A DNA stretch of 64,000 bases from Bidens hawaiensis (lineage: Eukaryota > Streptophyta > Magnoliopsida > Asterales > Asteraceae), in contig JAIQDT010000061.1 of NCBI GenBank assembly GCA_021521415.1, positions 1,736,001-1,800,000 of the forward strand, in the 5' to 3' direction. The notes under the pieces were generated by a model. It was not told the DNA's origin. It searched no databases and saw nothing but the letters and a program-made list of their open reading frames with translations. Shown piece after piece: positions 34,896 through 46,732 of the stretch; position 1 is the first letter of the stretch; every line of letters begins with the position of its first letter. The translations under genes were made by a program, and so were the position numbers.

Positions 34896-37659
34896 TGTAA
34901 CACCCGTTAATTTTTTGGTTCAAAGGGTTTAAGCTTGTAGAGTATGTATATTCCTCGGGATTTAACCAACATTTCTCGGAAACCTTTTCGTCATACCGGT
35001 ACGTTAAGTTATTTAAACTTTCCTTTCATGTTGCCATACCTCTCAAATTAGAAGGGCTAGAGTGTAACTTGATGTTTTATATCATAAAACTAAAAACCCT
35101 AGCCCCCTCCTTTCCCTATTCCCAATCGGACAAGAGAGCAGCCAAGGAGCTGTGATTTTTCTCTTTTTGCAGCCTATGTGTGATCATAAAACTTCAATTG
35201 AAGGTTCGTACTATATCCCTACAAGTCTTTTACACCTTAATTGATCATATTAACGCGCTTATTGGTCATTAGGGTTGAGTTTTGGTTATAACGATTTCTG
35301 ACAGATTCGTACTCAATTATTGTTCGGTCTGTAACTCGATGAAAATATATTGTTTTTGATCGATTCTTGTTTCTATGATGTTCTACTTGGAGTCTAGTTT
35401 CCAGAAAGGTATAACATGTAATTTTGGATGAGATTTGAATGCTTTTTGTGATTTTATAAGATCGAGTGTCAAAGCTGATGCGGGATGATGGATTCTGGTC
35501 TGTCTTCCCGACGTCATAACTCTTTTTCGACAAATCCAAATTGGTTGGTTCCACTTCTGGAAGTTATAATTTTGAGTTAGGAACCAAACCCAATTCGAAT
35601 CATTTAATTTGTCTGGGTAATGATTTTTATAAAAATAAAACCATTTTGTTGCGCACTGAAATAGCTGCACATACCTTTCTATGTTGGAGGAATTTTTATG
35701 ATTTTTGTGTCCACTAGAAAAATTTAATAAAAATATTTTTATAAACCTAAGACATTTATTAGAGTCTAGTAAAAATTTAATAATTTATTTTAAAGTTTAT
35801 CCTATGTAATTAAATGCATCTTCGCATGCTAAAATCAGCACGTTTTACTTGTTATTGATCGATAAGTTCGTTTTAGGCTTAATCGGTGGATGTTCTATTG
35901 TGTTCTTGTCGGGGCTGTTTGAAGTGAGTTTTTGCACCGCAATCTTCCTAGGTATGTCCCATATATCATACTTTAAAATCATGTTCATTGATGTTCGTTA
36001 GATTGGTCAACTAGTTGTAGTTTGATTGTTAGTGTTCGGTTGACTAGAATTGTAGTTTTATGCGTTTAACACGAGGGTCGAAGTGATTAACGACCAATTC
36101 AGCTCAGGGGAACTTGGTTTGATGTACGGGCTGTTGGAAAATCATTTTTATAAGTTATGGGGCTGAATTGGTTGTCGGTTGCTCAAACGGGTCGGTACAA
36201 CGCGCAATTGCGTTTATTGAATAGTTGGTGCGTTTTACTTGTGAGTTACCGACCCATTTGACTCGTGTAGTGTCGTATGGACTTGTTGGCTGTGATTTTA
36301 TCATGTTGGGTCCACACGGGGCTGAGTTGGATGTTAATGGCCTAAACTCCTCTTAGACGCGCGTGTTAGTGTCACCTAGTGCTTCCGGGGGTAAATTGGG
36401 AATTCTTTATTCCCGGAAGTATCTAAGGGTCGTGTTGGTGAATGTAAGGCCCCAGGGGCTATTATGATTGAGTTTGATGAGGTTGAGGTTTTAGGTAACT
36501 TGAACGATGTTAGAACGTCTCGTATAATAAACGAGTCCGTTCGATTCGTTTGTAATGTTTGTATGTAAACCGACAGGTGTTTGAGTTTTGGGATTACTTA
36601 GGGATTATCTAGCTCGTGGTGAATACGTGTCTTGTTTCAGGTAAGTTCATGATGCCCCATTTTTACTCTTTTAAGATTTTGGGCTAGAATGCACACCTAA
36701 GCGATTTTGCTTGATGAATTGTTTAAAATTATTTTGGATGGGCTTACTTGTATAGGGTAGGCCTTGAGATGATATTATCGTATGTATGTATGTATTATTG
36801 TATGGCCAATATTTGGCGATGTTAGTAGTCCTTATCGACTACGGATGTTATGTATGCCTACTTTGTGTTTGCATACGTTGGATGAGATGTTATGTGTTTG
36901 GGCTGTACGTGTGCTCGACCCTGATGTTATTACTTGGATGAGATGTTACGTGTTTGGGTTGTACGTGTGCTCGACCCTGATGTTATTACTTGGATGAAGT
37001 ATATGTTTATATATAATTATAAGGATGTTTATATATAATTATAAATATGTTCATATATACTTATAAGGATGTTTATATATAATTATAAGGATGTTTATAT
37101 ATAATTATAAGTATGTTCATATATACTTACAAGGATGTTTATATATAATTATTAGGATGTTCATATATGATTATAAGAATGTTTATATAAATATACAAGG
37201 ATGATTACTTATTATTGATGATGGCCTAATTGTTGTAACCCGTTTTATTTTTAAAACTCTTGGAATGATTATGACTATTATTATTTTAGATGTCAAATAT
37301 TAAAACTTGAACTCACTCAGATCAAGCTGACTTTGTGTGCATGTTAGTGTGAGTTTCAGGTTAGGAGGAGGATGCGTTTCCGCTTGGACGTGCACGAGGC
37401 TACTTGGACGGTGGAGGGCATACTTAGTCGGAAGTTTTAGTGATGAACACTTTTCTTTTAAAGTTTTATTAAATACATTGAAGTTTGGTTTTGGGCATAA
37501 TTCCCGGGTTTTGGGAACTTGTTTTAATAATTATGATTTTCCGCTGAATTATACTCTGAAATAGTTTTCGAAATGAAATGAATTATTTTGGGTTTAAGAA
37601 TTTTGTAAGTTTTGTGTATGATCACCAACTGTATGATTCCTGGGATTCGGGGTCTTACA
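34896..37659 (+). mobile_element. Solo LTR with target duplication GAATA, inside integrase
   Basis: 2,764 bases from TGTAACACCCG to TTCGGGGTCTTACA, flanked by GAATA at 34891-34895 and 37660-37664. It is the Tekay A LTR family in opposite orientation (CACACGGGGCTGAGTTGGAT against its complement in 18346-20133). It has the stem-loop box at 37311-37334 and a minisatellite at 37000-37205. Confidence 0.9.
37000..37205. repeat. Minisatellite of 22-24 bases, AAGGATGTTTATATATAATT
   Basis: About eight imperfect units inside the solo LTR, 455-660 bases from its 3' end. Immediately upstream, a 57-base unit (GTACGTGTGCTCGACCCTGA) is duplicated at 36906-36985. Confidence 0.9.
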
Positions 37660-37664
37660 GAATA

Positions 37665-38640
37665 ATCCTTTTTCACGACAAGACCTTAAGCATCACGTTG
37701 TCGCCAACGTTAAACTCGATCGGTTGTCGCCACTTATCAACATAAGACTTCTGACGGTCTTGAGTAACTTTCATTCTTGCCTTGATTTGATCAAACTTCG
37801 AGGAGGTTTCCTGCACAACTTCTAAACTACCGATCTTCTTCTGACCAATCTCTCCCCAGCATACAAGGGTCCTACAATGTCTACCATACAACATTTCGAA
37901 CGGAAGCATACCTATACTCGAATGGTAGCTGTTGTTGTAAGAAAATTCTACTAAGTGAAGATGATCATCCCAACTTCCTCCAAAATCTAGCGCGCATGCA
38001 CGTAGCATATCCTCAAGGGTTTGGATAGTCCGCTCCGATTGTCCATCTGTTTGAGGATAATACGCCATGCTGATGTTCAATCTCGTTCCCATTGCTTCAT
38101 GGAAACTCTTCCAAAATCTGGAAGTAAAGCGATTATCTCTGTCGGATACAATCAACAACGGCACCCCATGCTTCATTACAACTTCTCTAATGAACATCTT
38201 CGCTAACGTTTCTGATGAGATGACCTCTCGTATAGGCAGAACGTGAGAACTTTTAGTTAAACGGTCCATAGTCACACAGATGGTATCATGATTCTTAGCT
38301 ATACGTGGTAGCTTAGTTATGAAATCCATGGTGATGTGTTCTCATTTCCACTTGGGTATCTCCAAAGGCTGTATCTTTGCTTAAAGTTTCTGGTGCTCTG
38401 CTTTGAATTGTAAACAAGTTAAACACTTGCTGACATATTCTACCACTTCGTTCTTCATACCCGGCCACCAATAGTCTTTCTTTAAGTCTTGATACATCTT
38501 GGTGTATCCTGGATGAATTGAGTATCGAGACTTATGGGCCTTGTCTAGGATTCAACCTCTAAGATTCCCATGTCGCGAAATCCACATCCAATTGAATCTG
38601 GTCTTTACACCCTAAGTATTATCTATCAACTCAGTCTGCT
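37665..38640 (-). pseudogene. Integrase core (element B)
   Basis: Catalytic residues are present: [28 protein letters not shown]. It continues through [19 protein letters not shown] to GDNVMLKVL, and is cut by the solo LTR. The zinc-finger half (38350-38560: [20 protein letters not shown]) has stops. No complete frame. Confidence 0.75.
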
Positions 38641-38819
38641 GCCCAAAAATACTTTCTTTCTTCATTAACCTTTTATCAGTAAGGCTTCACTATCACGATG
38701 ACTTCTTCATTTTTTCAGCTTAAGGCGTCAATGACTACATTAGCTTTTCCTGGATAATACTTGATGTCACAGTCATATTCGTTAATCAATTATAACCATA
38801 TCCTCTGTCTCATATTCTA
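38641..38819 (-). pseudogene. RNase H C-terminal relic (element B)
   Basis: INEYDCDIKYYPGKANVVID matches the end of Gypsy RNase H, with in-frame stops on both sides. Similarity ends abruptly at 38819, the truncation point. Confidence 0.6.
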
Positions 38820-39485
38820 GGAGGCATTGATACATACTATTCTAACACTACTGCTTACTTTAACTTATCAAGTCACGCCTCAGATAACTGGTCATTCACA
38901 CGATCATTCATAACATAATTCAATCCATAACATCATATTCAATCATGATCTAAATTTTAAATTTAAACAGGATGCATAAAATTTCTAATAATCATACACA
39001 AGAATTACAATCCTTAAGAAAATGTAAATAACTAAATAGATGTGGACCCATTCCTATTGATACAAAATCAATGTACTTGGGTAAGTGCATGATCATACTA
39101 GATGAGGATAGATGAGGATGAGATACCAACCACCAAACATAAAAATAAACACTTAAGCACATAGAGAATAGTCATAGATCATGCAATCATCACACATAAG
39201 CATAAATTGAATTGTGTTTGAATAGATGCGATCAAAAACATAAGTAAATAATGTATTCATGTTACGTCCAAAATATATAAAAGATGAAAAAGGGGTATGT
39301 AAACTCACATGAAAGAAGGAAAGCAGTAACGAGAAGATGGTAACGGTTAGGGTGAACTTAGTTAGTTCCATGAGAAATTCTGACAATTTATCCTAATTTT
39401 AAAGGCATAAAAGAAATAAATATCTATTCAAATAAATGAACTAGAAGCGATAAAATGGGTCTATAATGGATTCGGGATTGATAAT
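38820..39485 (-). repeat. LTR-like sequence, possibly the rest of the 28991 LTR
   Basis: No gene. The end (CCAAAATATATAAAAGATG, then AAAAGGGGTATGTAAACTCAC) resembles the same region of LTRs 15760-17664 and 25826-28162. This would fit the part displaced from 28991-29299 by element B. Inference only. Confidence 0.35.
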
Positions 39486-41415
39486 TGTAACATTCGTTAA
39501 TTTTTAAACCCTAAAACCTGACACGTTTTAAATCTTGGGATTTGTTTTTATTTACATATATAACTTTTATAATGCTTTGATTATCTTGGTTATGACTCCA
39601 TTAACATCTCTTAATCAATTTTCTATGTTACAACTTTCAATTTATGATTTTATTCAAACTTTTAAAGACATGTTCAATTCTATTAACTTTCTTTGACTAA
39701 TTTAACCAAGTTGAAACATCATTGGACTATTTCTTCTATAAATTGAGCTTCATATTTTTGTCTTTCATTAATTTTGGTCAAAGATCATTCAATTTCATTC
39801 GTTTTTGCTAGTCCTATGCCTTTTGACTAGGCACTTTACTAGCCATCCAATTAATTCATTTTAACCTTGTTTTTAACGATTTTTCGCCTATACAAACACC
39901 ACTTCACTTCTGCAAATCTTGCATCACAACTCATTTCACTCCCAATTATGTTCTAGCTCTCTAATTTGTGTAAAGTTCAAGTTTGACCAAGGAAAGTCAA
40001 ATCGTCTAAGTTCAAGTTTATTCTTTTGTCTTGTGTTCATGCCTTGGGTTGGTATGTTGATTTTTCTGCGAGTTTAGTTTGTTTAGGATGTTATGCTATA
40101 ATTAAAAATACTTTTCAAACGACATTCATGCGAATAAAACAAACTCAACTCGCTTATATTTATTTTGGACGAAGTTTGGTTATTTTTCTACATATTACTT
40201 TTGAAACACAAACTACTAAAGTTATAACCAAAGAATAATATTTTTACCATGACGGACACAGATCCGACATAAAAACCAGATTCGGGTCTGAGTAAAACGA
40301 ACCACTCGCTTAAAACATTTTTTTACGTTTTATGTTGTTTAACTTTCTTGAACGGATGAACTCATAAAAATTGATTAACAAATATCGCAACCCAAATACT
40401 TGATAAATTTTACCAAGTTGGGTATTTTTATGTAAAAAACATTACTAAACCAATTATAGAGGAAATAATATATTTTTCGTTATAGACTCTAAAGAATCTA
40501 AACTTTGAACAAAACATATCGCCGTCTTTAATATTTTATGTCCACTATTCTGAAATCTAGAATTTATTTTCTAGGACTGCTCGCCAAACCAAACTTGTCC
40601 TGTTCAGCTCGCTTAAACTCTTAGTTTGCTTTCACTCGCTTACTTTAATAAGTGAGTCTTCATAACCCCCATTTCATCTTTTAACATTTTGGGGTGTAGT
40701 ACGTTACAATTTTTTTTTTTTTTTGTTATTTCATGTTTCATGTTGTAAACCAAAACACATACGTGTCTCGTATGTATTTGTTTCATATCATAATGCTTGT
40801 AAATGATATGATTACGTGCTAGTTGTTTACTGTTTTGTTGGTGGAAGTGACTCATACTCATATACATACTCTTACTGGGAGGGTCCGACGGGACGTATCT
40901 GCGTCGCCAAATTCTTTAGCTTATGTTGGAATGTTTGGTGGTTCTCATTTAATACTCCTAGTAGGTTGGTGAACGAGGGTTCCCTAGTAGATTTGGCTTA
41001 TTTCAAGCGAATGAGAATATCATATATTTATTTTATTTTACTTTATGATTAAGACATTACATTTTGACTTGTGAATTTTCTACTTTTCATGTTATATACA
41101 TATGCAAAAAATTATGAATTTTCACAAACATTATTGTTGACAAAATATATTATTTTAAACGTGCTGCGGGTTAAAGTTTAATTTGTGGATTGAAGACTAG
41201 ATAGTTGGACCATTGGGTTATTAAAAACTTAATAGAATGAAATTCAAAGTTACTGTACTGTTATTTGATTAATGCCAAATTGTGCACTTGTGATTTAATG
41301 AAATGAAGTAATTATATTTGTCACATTAATAGTGCAATTGGCTTGTGAGCAATCTATACGTATTGCCCCGGCATATTCTGCCCAAGCATATTACGCCCAA
41401 GGTCGGGGTGTTACA
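39486..41415 (+). mobile_element. Solo LTR (TGTAACATTCG...GGTCGGGGTGTTACA)
   Basis: 1,930 bases with TG/CA termini of the same family as 28991, inverted. Flanks ATAAT and TATTT do not form a clear duplication. AT-rich, with a T16 run near 40711. No coding sequence. Confidence 0.6.
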
Positions 41416-41457
41416 TATTTGTATCAGATCTGAATAACTATAAAATAGGTGGTTAGA

Positions 41458-42100
41458 TGTAAGGCCCTGAGCCCCGAAGCCCTACTTTCGCGTTGGATTT
41501 ACTCATAAGCATAGTTCTAAATATCATAGAGAATTAAAACTTGTGCGGAATAATAAAAACTTCAACCATTTGTTACAAAAGTCTATACTCTTTCAAATAA
41601 TATTAATACATTGTCTTTCAAATTCAAAATATAAAACACCACATGACTCTTTCTTCTTTAAATGCAAGCCTCTATTCTTCAATGCCATGTGTCCCTCCTC
41701 AAGTTAGTTGTTTCATTTTACTCACTTGCATGGATACTAAAAGTCAGTTACGCTGAGTGAGTTCTAGTTTAACAAGTTACAAGTTGTTCTTACACATATA
41801 TCTTACATACCGTATCCGTCTATATTATTCTTACCTTTACCCTGTACTTGCTCTCTTACTTCTCACAAACACCTTGTTTTACTCTTTCATATACGTATAG
41901 TTACTCTTACACATTCTTACATATTCATATAATTATTTCTTTGTTTTACCCTTAAATATACATATATTTACTCTTACACATTCTTACATGATCATATAAA
42001 TATTCTTACAGTTTTTCACAGATATTATAAGGGTCTGCCGTCCTAACTCTTGCAAAGATATTATAAGGGTCAGCCTCCCAACATCAAATACTTGTAATAT
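41458..42100 (-). repeat. Truncated LTR fragment of the element B family
   Basis: Starts TGTAAGGCCCTGAGCCCC, has the stem-loop box at 41739-41762 and two units of GATATTATAAGGGTC at 42020-42080, like the B LTR minisatellite. Similarity fades near 42100. Confidence 0.6.
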
Positions 42101-42224
42101 TTGGTTTAAGCTTGGATATATCAAGTGTTTGCTAGAATAGAAAACTGTACTTGATGAAGAACATCCTTGCTTGACGAAGTGTAGCTTACTCGAAGCTTTA
42201 AACACTTAGAAGAATTTCAAAAAG

Positions 42225-42890
42225 ATAACCATATGCGGGAAGATATCGTGCTCGAAGGTCTAAGCTTGCTCGAGTTCCGTACTTAGCCATTTTCAGAGGA
42301 GGTTGGGAAGATTCCAATCTTCCTTGTCAATTTTCTGACCCCAACAGGCATTTCTTTTGCAATTAATGTGTTAGCAAGATTTAGTTCAGCCCATACTAAA
42401 AGACACTGGAATTGGATTAGACACATTTTTCGATACCTTTGAAGTACTGCTGATTTGGGCTTGTTTTATCCTAACGATTCAAAAGAAGGGTTGGTTGGTT
42501 ATGCAGATTCAGGTTATTTATCTGATCCCCACAAAGCAAAATCTCAAACTGGATACAATTTAAGAATGGATGAACCGCGATTTCATGGCGTTCTAAAAAA
42601 TAAAACACTGTTACAGCATCTTCAAATCATTGAAGTCATTGCACTGCATGAAGCTTCAAGAGAATGCATGAAGGAATGGTATATCAAAATTGACAGAACA
42701 AAGCATATACCACCAAAATACTTTGAGTATACTTGGGACCTTATTAAAGACAATCAGGTTGAGATGAGATATGCCTAATCCAGCAACAACTCAGCTAACC
42801 ATTTCACAAAAACACTTCCCACGGCAACATTTAGGAAACACGTTAATGACATTGGCATGGGCCATGTACGGAGAATGCAACACCTTTTTT
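42225..42890 (+). pseudogene. Ty1/Copia RNase H relic
   Basis: GYADSGYLSDPHKAKSQTGY is the Copia RNase H signature. ALHEASRECMKEW, KIDRTKHIPPKYFEYTWDL and, in continuing frame, NHFTKTLPTATFRKHVNDIG complete the C-terminus. Stops lie at about 42448 and 42776, and the catalytic centre around EDN is deleted. RT, integrase and LTRs are not seen. The relic ends about 110 bases before the RPT5 start codon. Confidence 0.8.
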
Positions 42891-42917
42891 TTTTTTCTTT
42901 TTTGGAAGATATGAATA

Positions 42918-43004
42918 GAGAATGGGCGTAACCCGACCCGAAACTATATGCATAGGGAGGCCTGAATACACAAGCTTTCTTTTCTTTCGGACATCTCTCG
43001 TGCG
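42918..43004 (+). promoter_or_regulatory. RPT5 proximal promoter and 5' leader
   Basis: TGGGC at 42923-42927 equals the core word I recall for the proteasome-related cis-element of Arabidopsis NAC-regulated proteasome genes. The leader CTTTCTTTTCTTTCGG is pyrimidine-rich. No TATA box is evident. The motif is short and could be chance. Confidence 0.3.
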
Positions 43005-44489
43005 ATGGCGGAAGACACAGGCTTTGAGGAGGACGATCAGTTATCCGCGATGACGACCGAGGACATCCAGAGGGCTTCTCGTCTTCTGGACAACGAGATC
43101 CGAATCCTCAAGGAGGAATTGCAGCGAACGAATCTTGAATTGGAGTCGTTCAAGGACAAGACTAGGGAGAATCAGGAGAAGATTAAACTTAATAAGCAAC
43201 TTCCTTATTTGGTTGGAAACATCGTTGAGGTATCACTCAGTTTCTTAACTATTATTATTATTATTAATTAATAACCTTAACTGTCATTGTTTGAGTTAGT
43301 ATACTTGTTGAAATTTTGATGTTGTGACTTATGATTTCGACAATTTTCCCTAAAATATTAGGGTTCGATTTGGGTCTGTTTAGCCTGCTTTTTGAAATTT
43401 TTAATGCTCTTCGTTTTGGCTTTGGGTCGGTTTTGCCTTATCTTTGGTTTTTGATTTCGTGAAACTGTTCTGTTTCGGTTTTTTAGTTTTCTGTTAGGGC
43501 TAGGTTTTTTGGTCGGTTTTGCCTTAACTTCGGTTTTTGATTTCTTAAAATTGTTCGGTTTTGGTTTTTTCAGTTTTCTAATACGGTTCAGTTTGGGTAG
43601 GTTTTTCCCTAACTTCAGTTTTTGAATTATTTAAAACTGCTCGTTTTCAGTTTTGGTTTTTTAAGCTTTGCCATTAGAGCTAAACTTTTGGGCCAAATAA
43701 TAGTTTTGGCCAACAATAATGTTTTTAGGCACAAATCATTTTGTTAATGAATAGCTGATTGTTAAGTATATATTTGGGCTTAAAATAAATGGGTTTTGTA
43801 TATATTAAAATTCTTATAACTTATTTAAAATTAAAAATGAAAATATATGAATTTGGTTCGGATCTGTTTTTTTTTTTTGTTTCTATTACATGCAAATTCA
43901 AAACCAAACCATTGTTTTTGTTTTTCGCTTTGGTCTTTTTTTTTTTTTCGGTTTCGGCTCAATTTTGTGTTATTTCATGCACAACCCTATAAAATATAGG
44001 GACAATCATACCATTTTTACCTTTTTATTGATGTATGCCTTGGGTATTATGACTTGCTTTAGATTTTGGAGATGAATCCAGAGGATGAAGCTGAAGAGGA
44101 TGGTGCAAATATTGACCTAGACTCTCAAAGGAAGGGTAAATGTGTTGTGCTTAAAACATCTACTCGTCAGGTAAACGCATCACATCATTCATTTAGTACC
44201 ATATTATATTGTATTTTAACTTTTTATCTAATAGCACTTATTGGTGAATGATTTCATTGTGTATGATGTGCAGACTATCTTCTTGCCAGTGGTTGGTCTT
44301 GTTGACCCTGATAAACTGAAGCCTGGTGATCTTGTGGGTGTGAATAAAGATAGTTACTTGATATTGGATACACTGCCATCCGAGTATGATTCCCGAGTCA
44401 AAGCCATGGAGGTTGATGAAAAACCAACTGAAGATTACAATGACATTGGTGGTCTTGAAAAACAGGCAAGTTCTGTTGTTTAAACTTAT

Positions 44490-44556
<67 letters not shown>

Positions 44557-46315
44557 CAAGAGTTATCAAGTCTGGTTTTGTTATTAGATACAAGAGCTAG
44601 TCGAGGCTATAGTGTTGCCAATGACACATAAAGAGCGGTTCCAAAAATTAGGTGTTCGTCCACCCAAAGGAGTGCTTTTGTATGGACCTCCAGGAACCGG
44701 GAAGACATTGATGGCCCGCGCATGTGCTGCTCAAACAAACGCCACTTTTCTTAAGCTAGCGGGACCTCAACTTGTTCAGGTATTTAGACATAACCCATGT
44801 GCATGCGCACATAACCACATAGGTGCTCTTTTCGGGTTGCTTTATGCATGTTATTATTTTATTCATCTTCATGCACAAATGTCCTTTTGTTGTGGTGTTG
44901 TAGATGTTCATTGGTGATGGAGCAAAACTTGTTCGTGATGCGTTTCAACTTGCTAAAGAGAAATCTCCTTGCATTATATTTATTGATGAAATCGATGCTA
45001 TTGGGACAAAGCGGTTTGATAGGTATGCATATTGCACTATAATCTGACTGTTTTATATAAATGCTAATTTTGTTTATTCTTCTGGTGGCTTTGATAATGT
45101 TGTAACATTTCTACTGGTTTATTCTGCTGTAAATGCAGTGAAGTTAGCGGGGACAGAGAGGTCCAAAGAACTATGTTAGAACTACTTAACCAGTTGGATG
45201 GTTTCAGCAGTGATGACCGGATTAAGGTACATACCTAACTAGCATATAGGGCCCGCTGGGTTGGAAGTCACGCATAGTGTTGAGGAGTGGTTTACCCTTT
45301 TCAGAAATTACATGTTTTGACAACCACTGATTTGACCTTGTGGTGGCAATTTCGACCCATATATGAATTGATTAATTTGGATTATTTTTTTATTTTTAAA
45401 GGGTAAAACAAAGGGAAAAAACATGAAAAGAAAAAAAGACTGGTAAAAATGAATTTGAATACACATGGTTTAAACTAATAGATTGCCATTGAAATAGTAT
45501 AATTTTTGTAGTCATATCCTACTAAGGGTGTTTGGGATTGGTTATTTTCACCAACTTATAAAACCTTTTGAAAAAGCATAAGGTGCTTGGGATTGCTTTC
45601 GATGTGAGAGGGTAATGTTAATAAGTTACACTTTTGTAACTTATTAACTTATTGTAAAGTTATAAGGAGGTAAAATAAGGAATCCCAAACACCCCCTAAT
45701 TAGTTATAAAATATATCAGAAGAGAAAGTATGTTGGTGAAACCATACTGACCCAAGCTTTCCTTAAAGTTTGCCTGTTTAGACATGACCTTTGTCCTTGC
45801 GTTTTGCAGGTGATAGCAGCAACAAATCGGGCAGATATTTTAGACCCGGCACTGATGCGTTCTGGTCGGTTGGATCGTAAGATCGAGTTCCCCCATCCCA
45901 CTGAAGAAGCAAGGGCCCGGATCTTGCAGGTGGCACATCTTTCTTGCATTTATGCAAATTTAGTGTTTTGTTTTGTGTAACTAGTTCACTACTTTGTACA
46001 TTTAGATCCACTCTCGGAAGATGAATGTTCACCCAGATGTTAACTTTGAAGAGCTGGCCCGTTCAACTGATGATTTCAATGGGGCCCAATTGAAAGCGGT
46101 TTGTGTGGAAGCTGGTATGCTAGCTCTTCGCCGTGACGCCACTGAGGTATTTAATTGTTTGAAAATTTTTTTTTAATGTTATATGTGAAATGTGTGTATT
46201 TTGTGAGCATTGAAGAATTATTTGGTTTTCATTTTAGGTGAACCATGAAGACTTTAATGAAGGGATTATTCAAGTACAAGCCAAGAAGAAAGCAAGTTTA
46301 AATTATTATGCTTAA
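43005..46315 (+). CDS. RPT5: 26S proteasome regulatory particle AAA-ATPase RPT5 (subunit 6A)
   Basis: Nine exons: 43005-43229, 44063-44170, 44274-44465, 44588-44779, 44904-45022, 45139-45226, 45810-45929, 46006-46146, 46238-46315, giving 420 residues without a stop (Arabidopsis RPT5 is about 424). N-terminal coiled coil (about 20-65), OB-fold region (about 70-150), AAA domain with Walker A GPPGTGKT (208-215), Walker B DEID (267-270) and an arginine-finger region [11 protein letters not shown]. The last residues YYA form the HbYX motif that docks into the 20S ring and opens its gate. RPT5 is one of six ATPases that unfold ubiquitinated proteins in cytosol and nucleus. Intron 3 starts with GC (44466), the others with GT. 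Intron 6 holds a Tourist MITE. It appears functional. Confidence 0.95.
44466..44587 (+). other. GC-AG intron 3 of RPT5 with (ATA)n microsatellite
   Basis: Exon 3 ends AAACAG and the intron starts GCAAGT, a match to the strong GC-donor consensus. It ends TTATTAG before ATACAAGAG. A run of about 21 ATA units (44489-44555) fills half of this 122-base intron. Confidence 0.85.
45523..45699. mobile_element. Tourist-like MITE in RPT5 intron 6
   Basis: 171 bases (45526-45696) with terminal repeats GGGTGTTTGGGATT and AATCCCAAACACCCC, and TAA on both sides (45523-45525, 45697-45699). Same family as the MITE at 1765-1964. Confidence 0.8.
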
Positions 46316-46590
46316 GCTATGGTTTGGTTACTCTGAACTTGGTAGAATTTGTTTGGTTTATGCATGAATTCTGCAGTAATGGTACCAGGGCTACTTATTT
46401 ATCTACGAATGGTCCGGTTATAACAGTATTAGTTTGACCGGCGTGGTTTTAATACTCCGTAACTGACCATTATCGCTTTTTGGTCTATATTCCAACTTGA
46501 TCGTTGCTACATTTTCATTGCTTGCATCTATGGCTGTAGTTTGATTTTCTAGACCCTATTTCCTTTTCTAACTATTACAGGGTCACACTA
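46316..46590. other. RPT5 3' flank
   Basis: Expected 3' untranslated region and terminator region. No clear AATAAA signal and no further gene. Confidence 0.4.
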
Positions 46591-46732
46591 GAATATTATT
46601 TACTATTATTTTGAACTATGCTCATATATTAATTGTTTATAATATACAAAAGAAAAACTATCCTTATTGTTTGGTCTAAACCTTTATGCATTTAGATGAA
46701 CGATTTATATTATTTATGTGATTTAGATGATA

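Larger units (their letters stand above)
29570..38819 (-). mobile_element. Second Tekay-like element (B), truncated and twice invaded
   Basis: Minus-strand element: 3' LTR (29570-30553 plus 33175-34477), purine tract, integrase tail (34506-34890), integrase core (37665-38640), RNase H end (to 38819). Two solo LTRs sit inside it, 30554-33169 in its LTR and 34896-37659 in its integrase, each with a perfect target duplication. RT, protease, Gag and 5' LTR are missing beyond 38819. Confidence 0.75.

Noticed and set aside
43789..44251. Short plus-strand frames around RPT5 intron 1 and exon 2
   Set aside because: They read through intron sequence; RPT5 splicing explains the coding parts.
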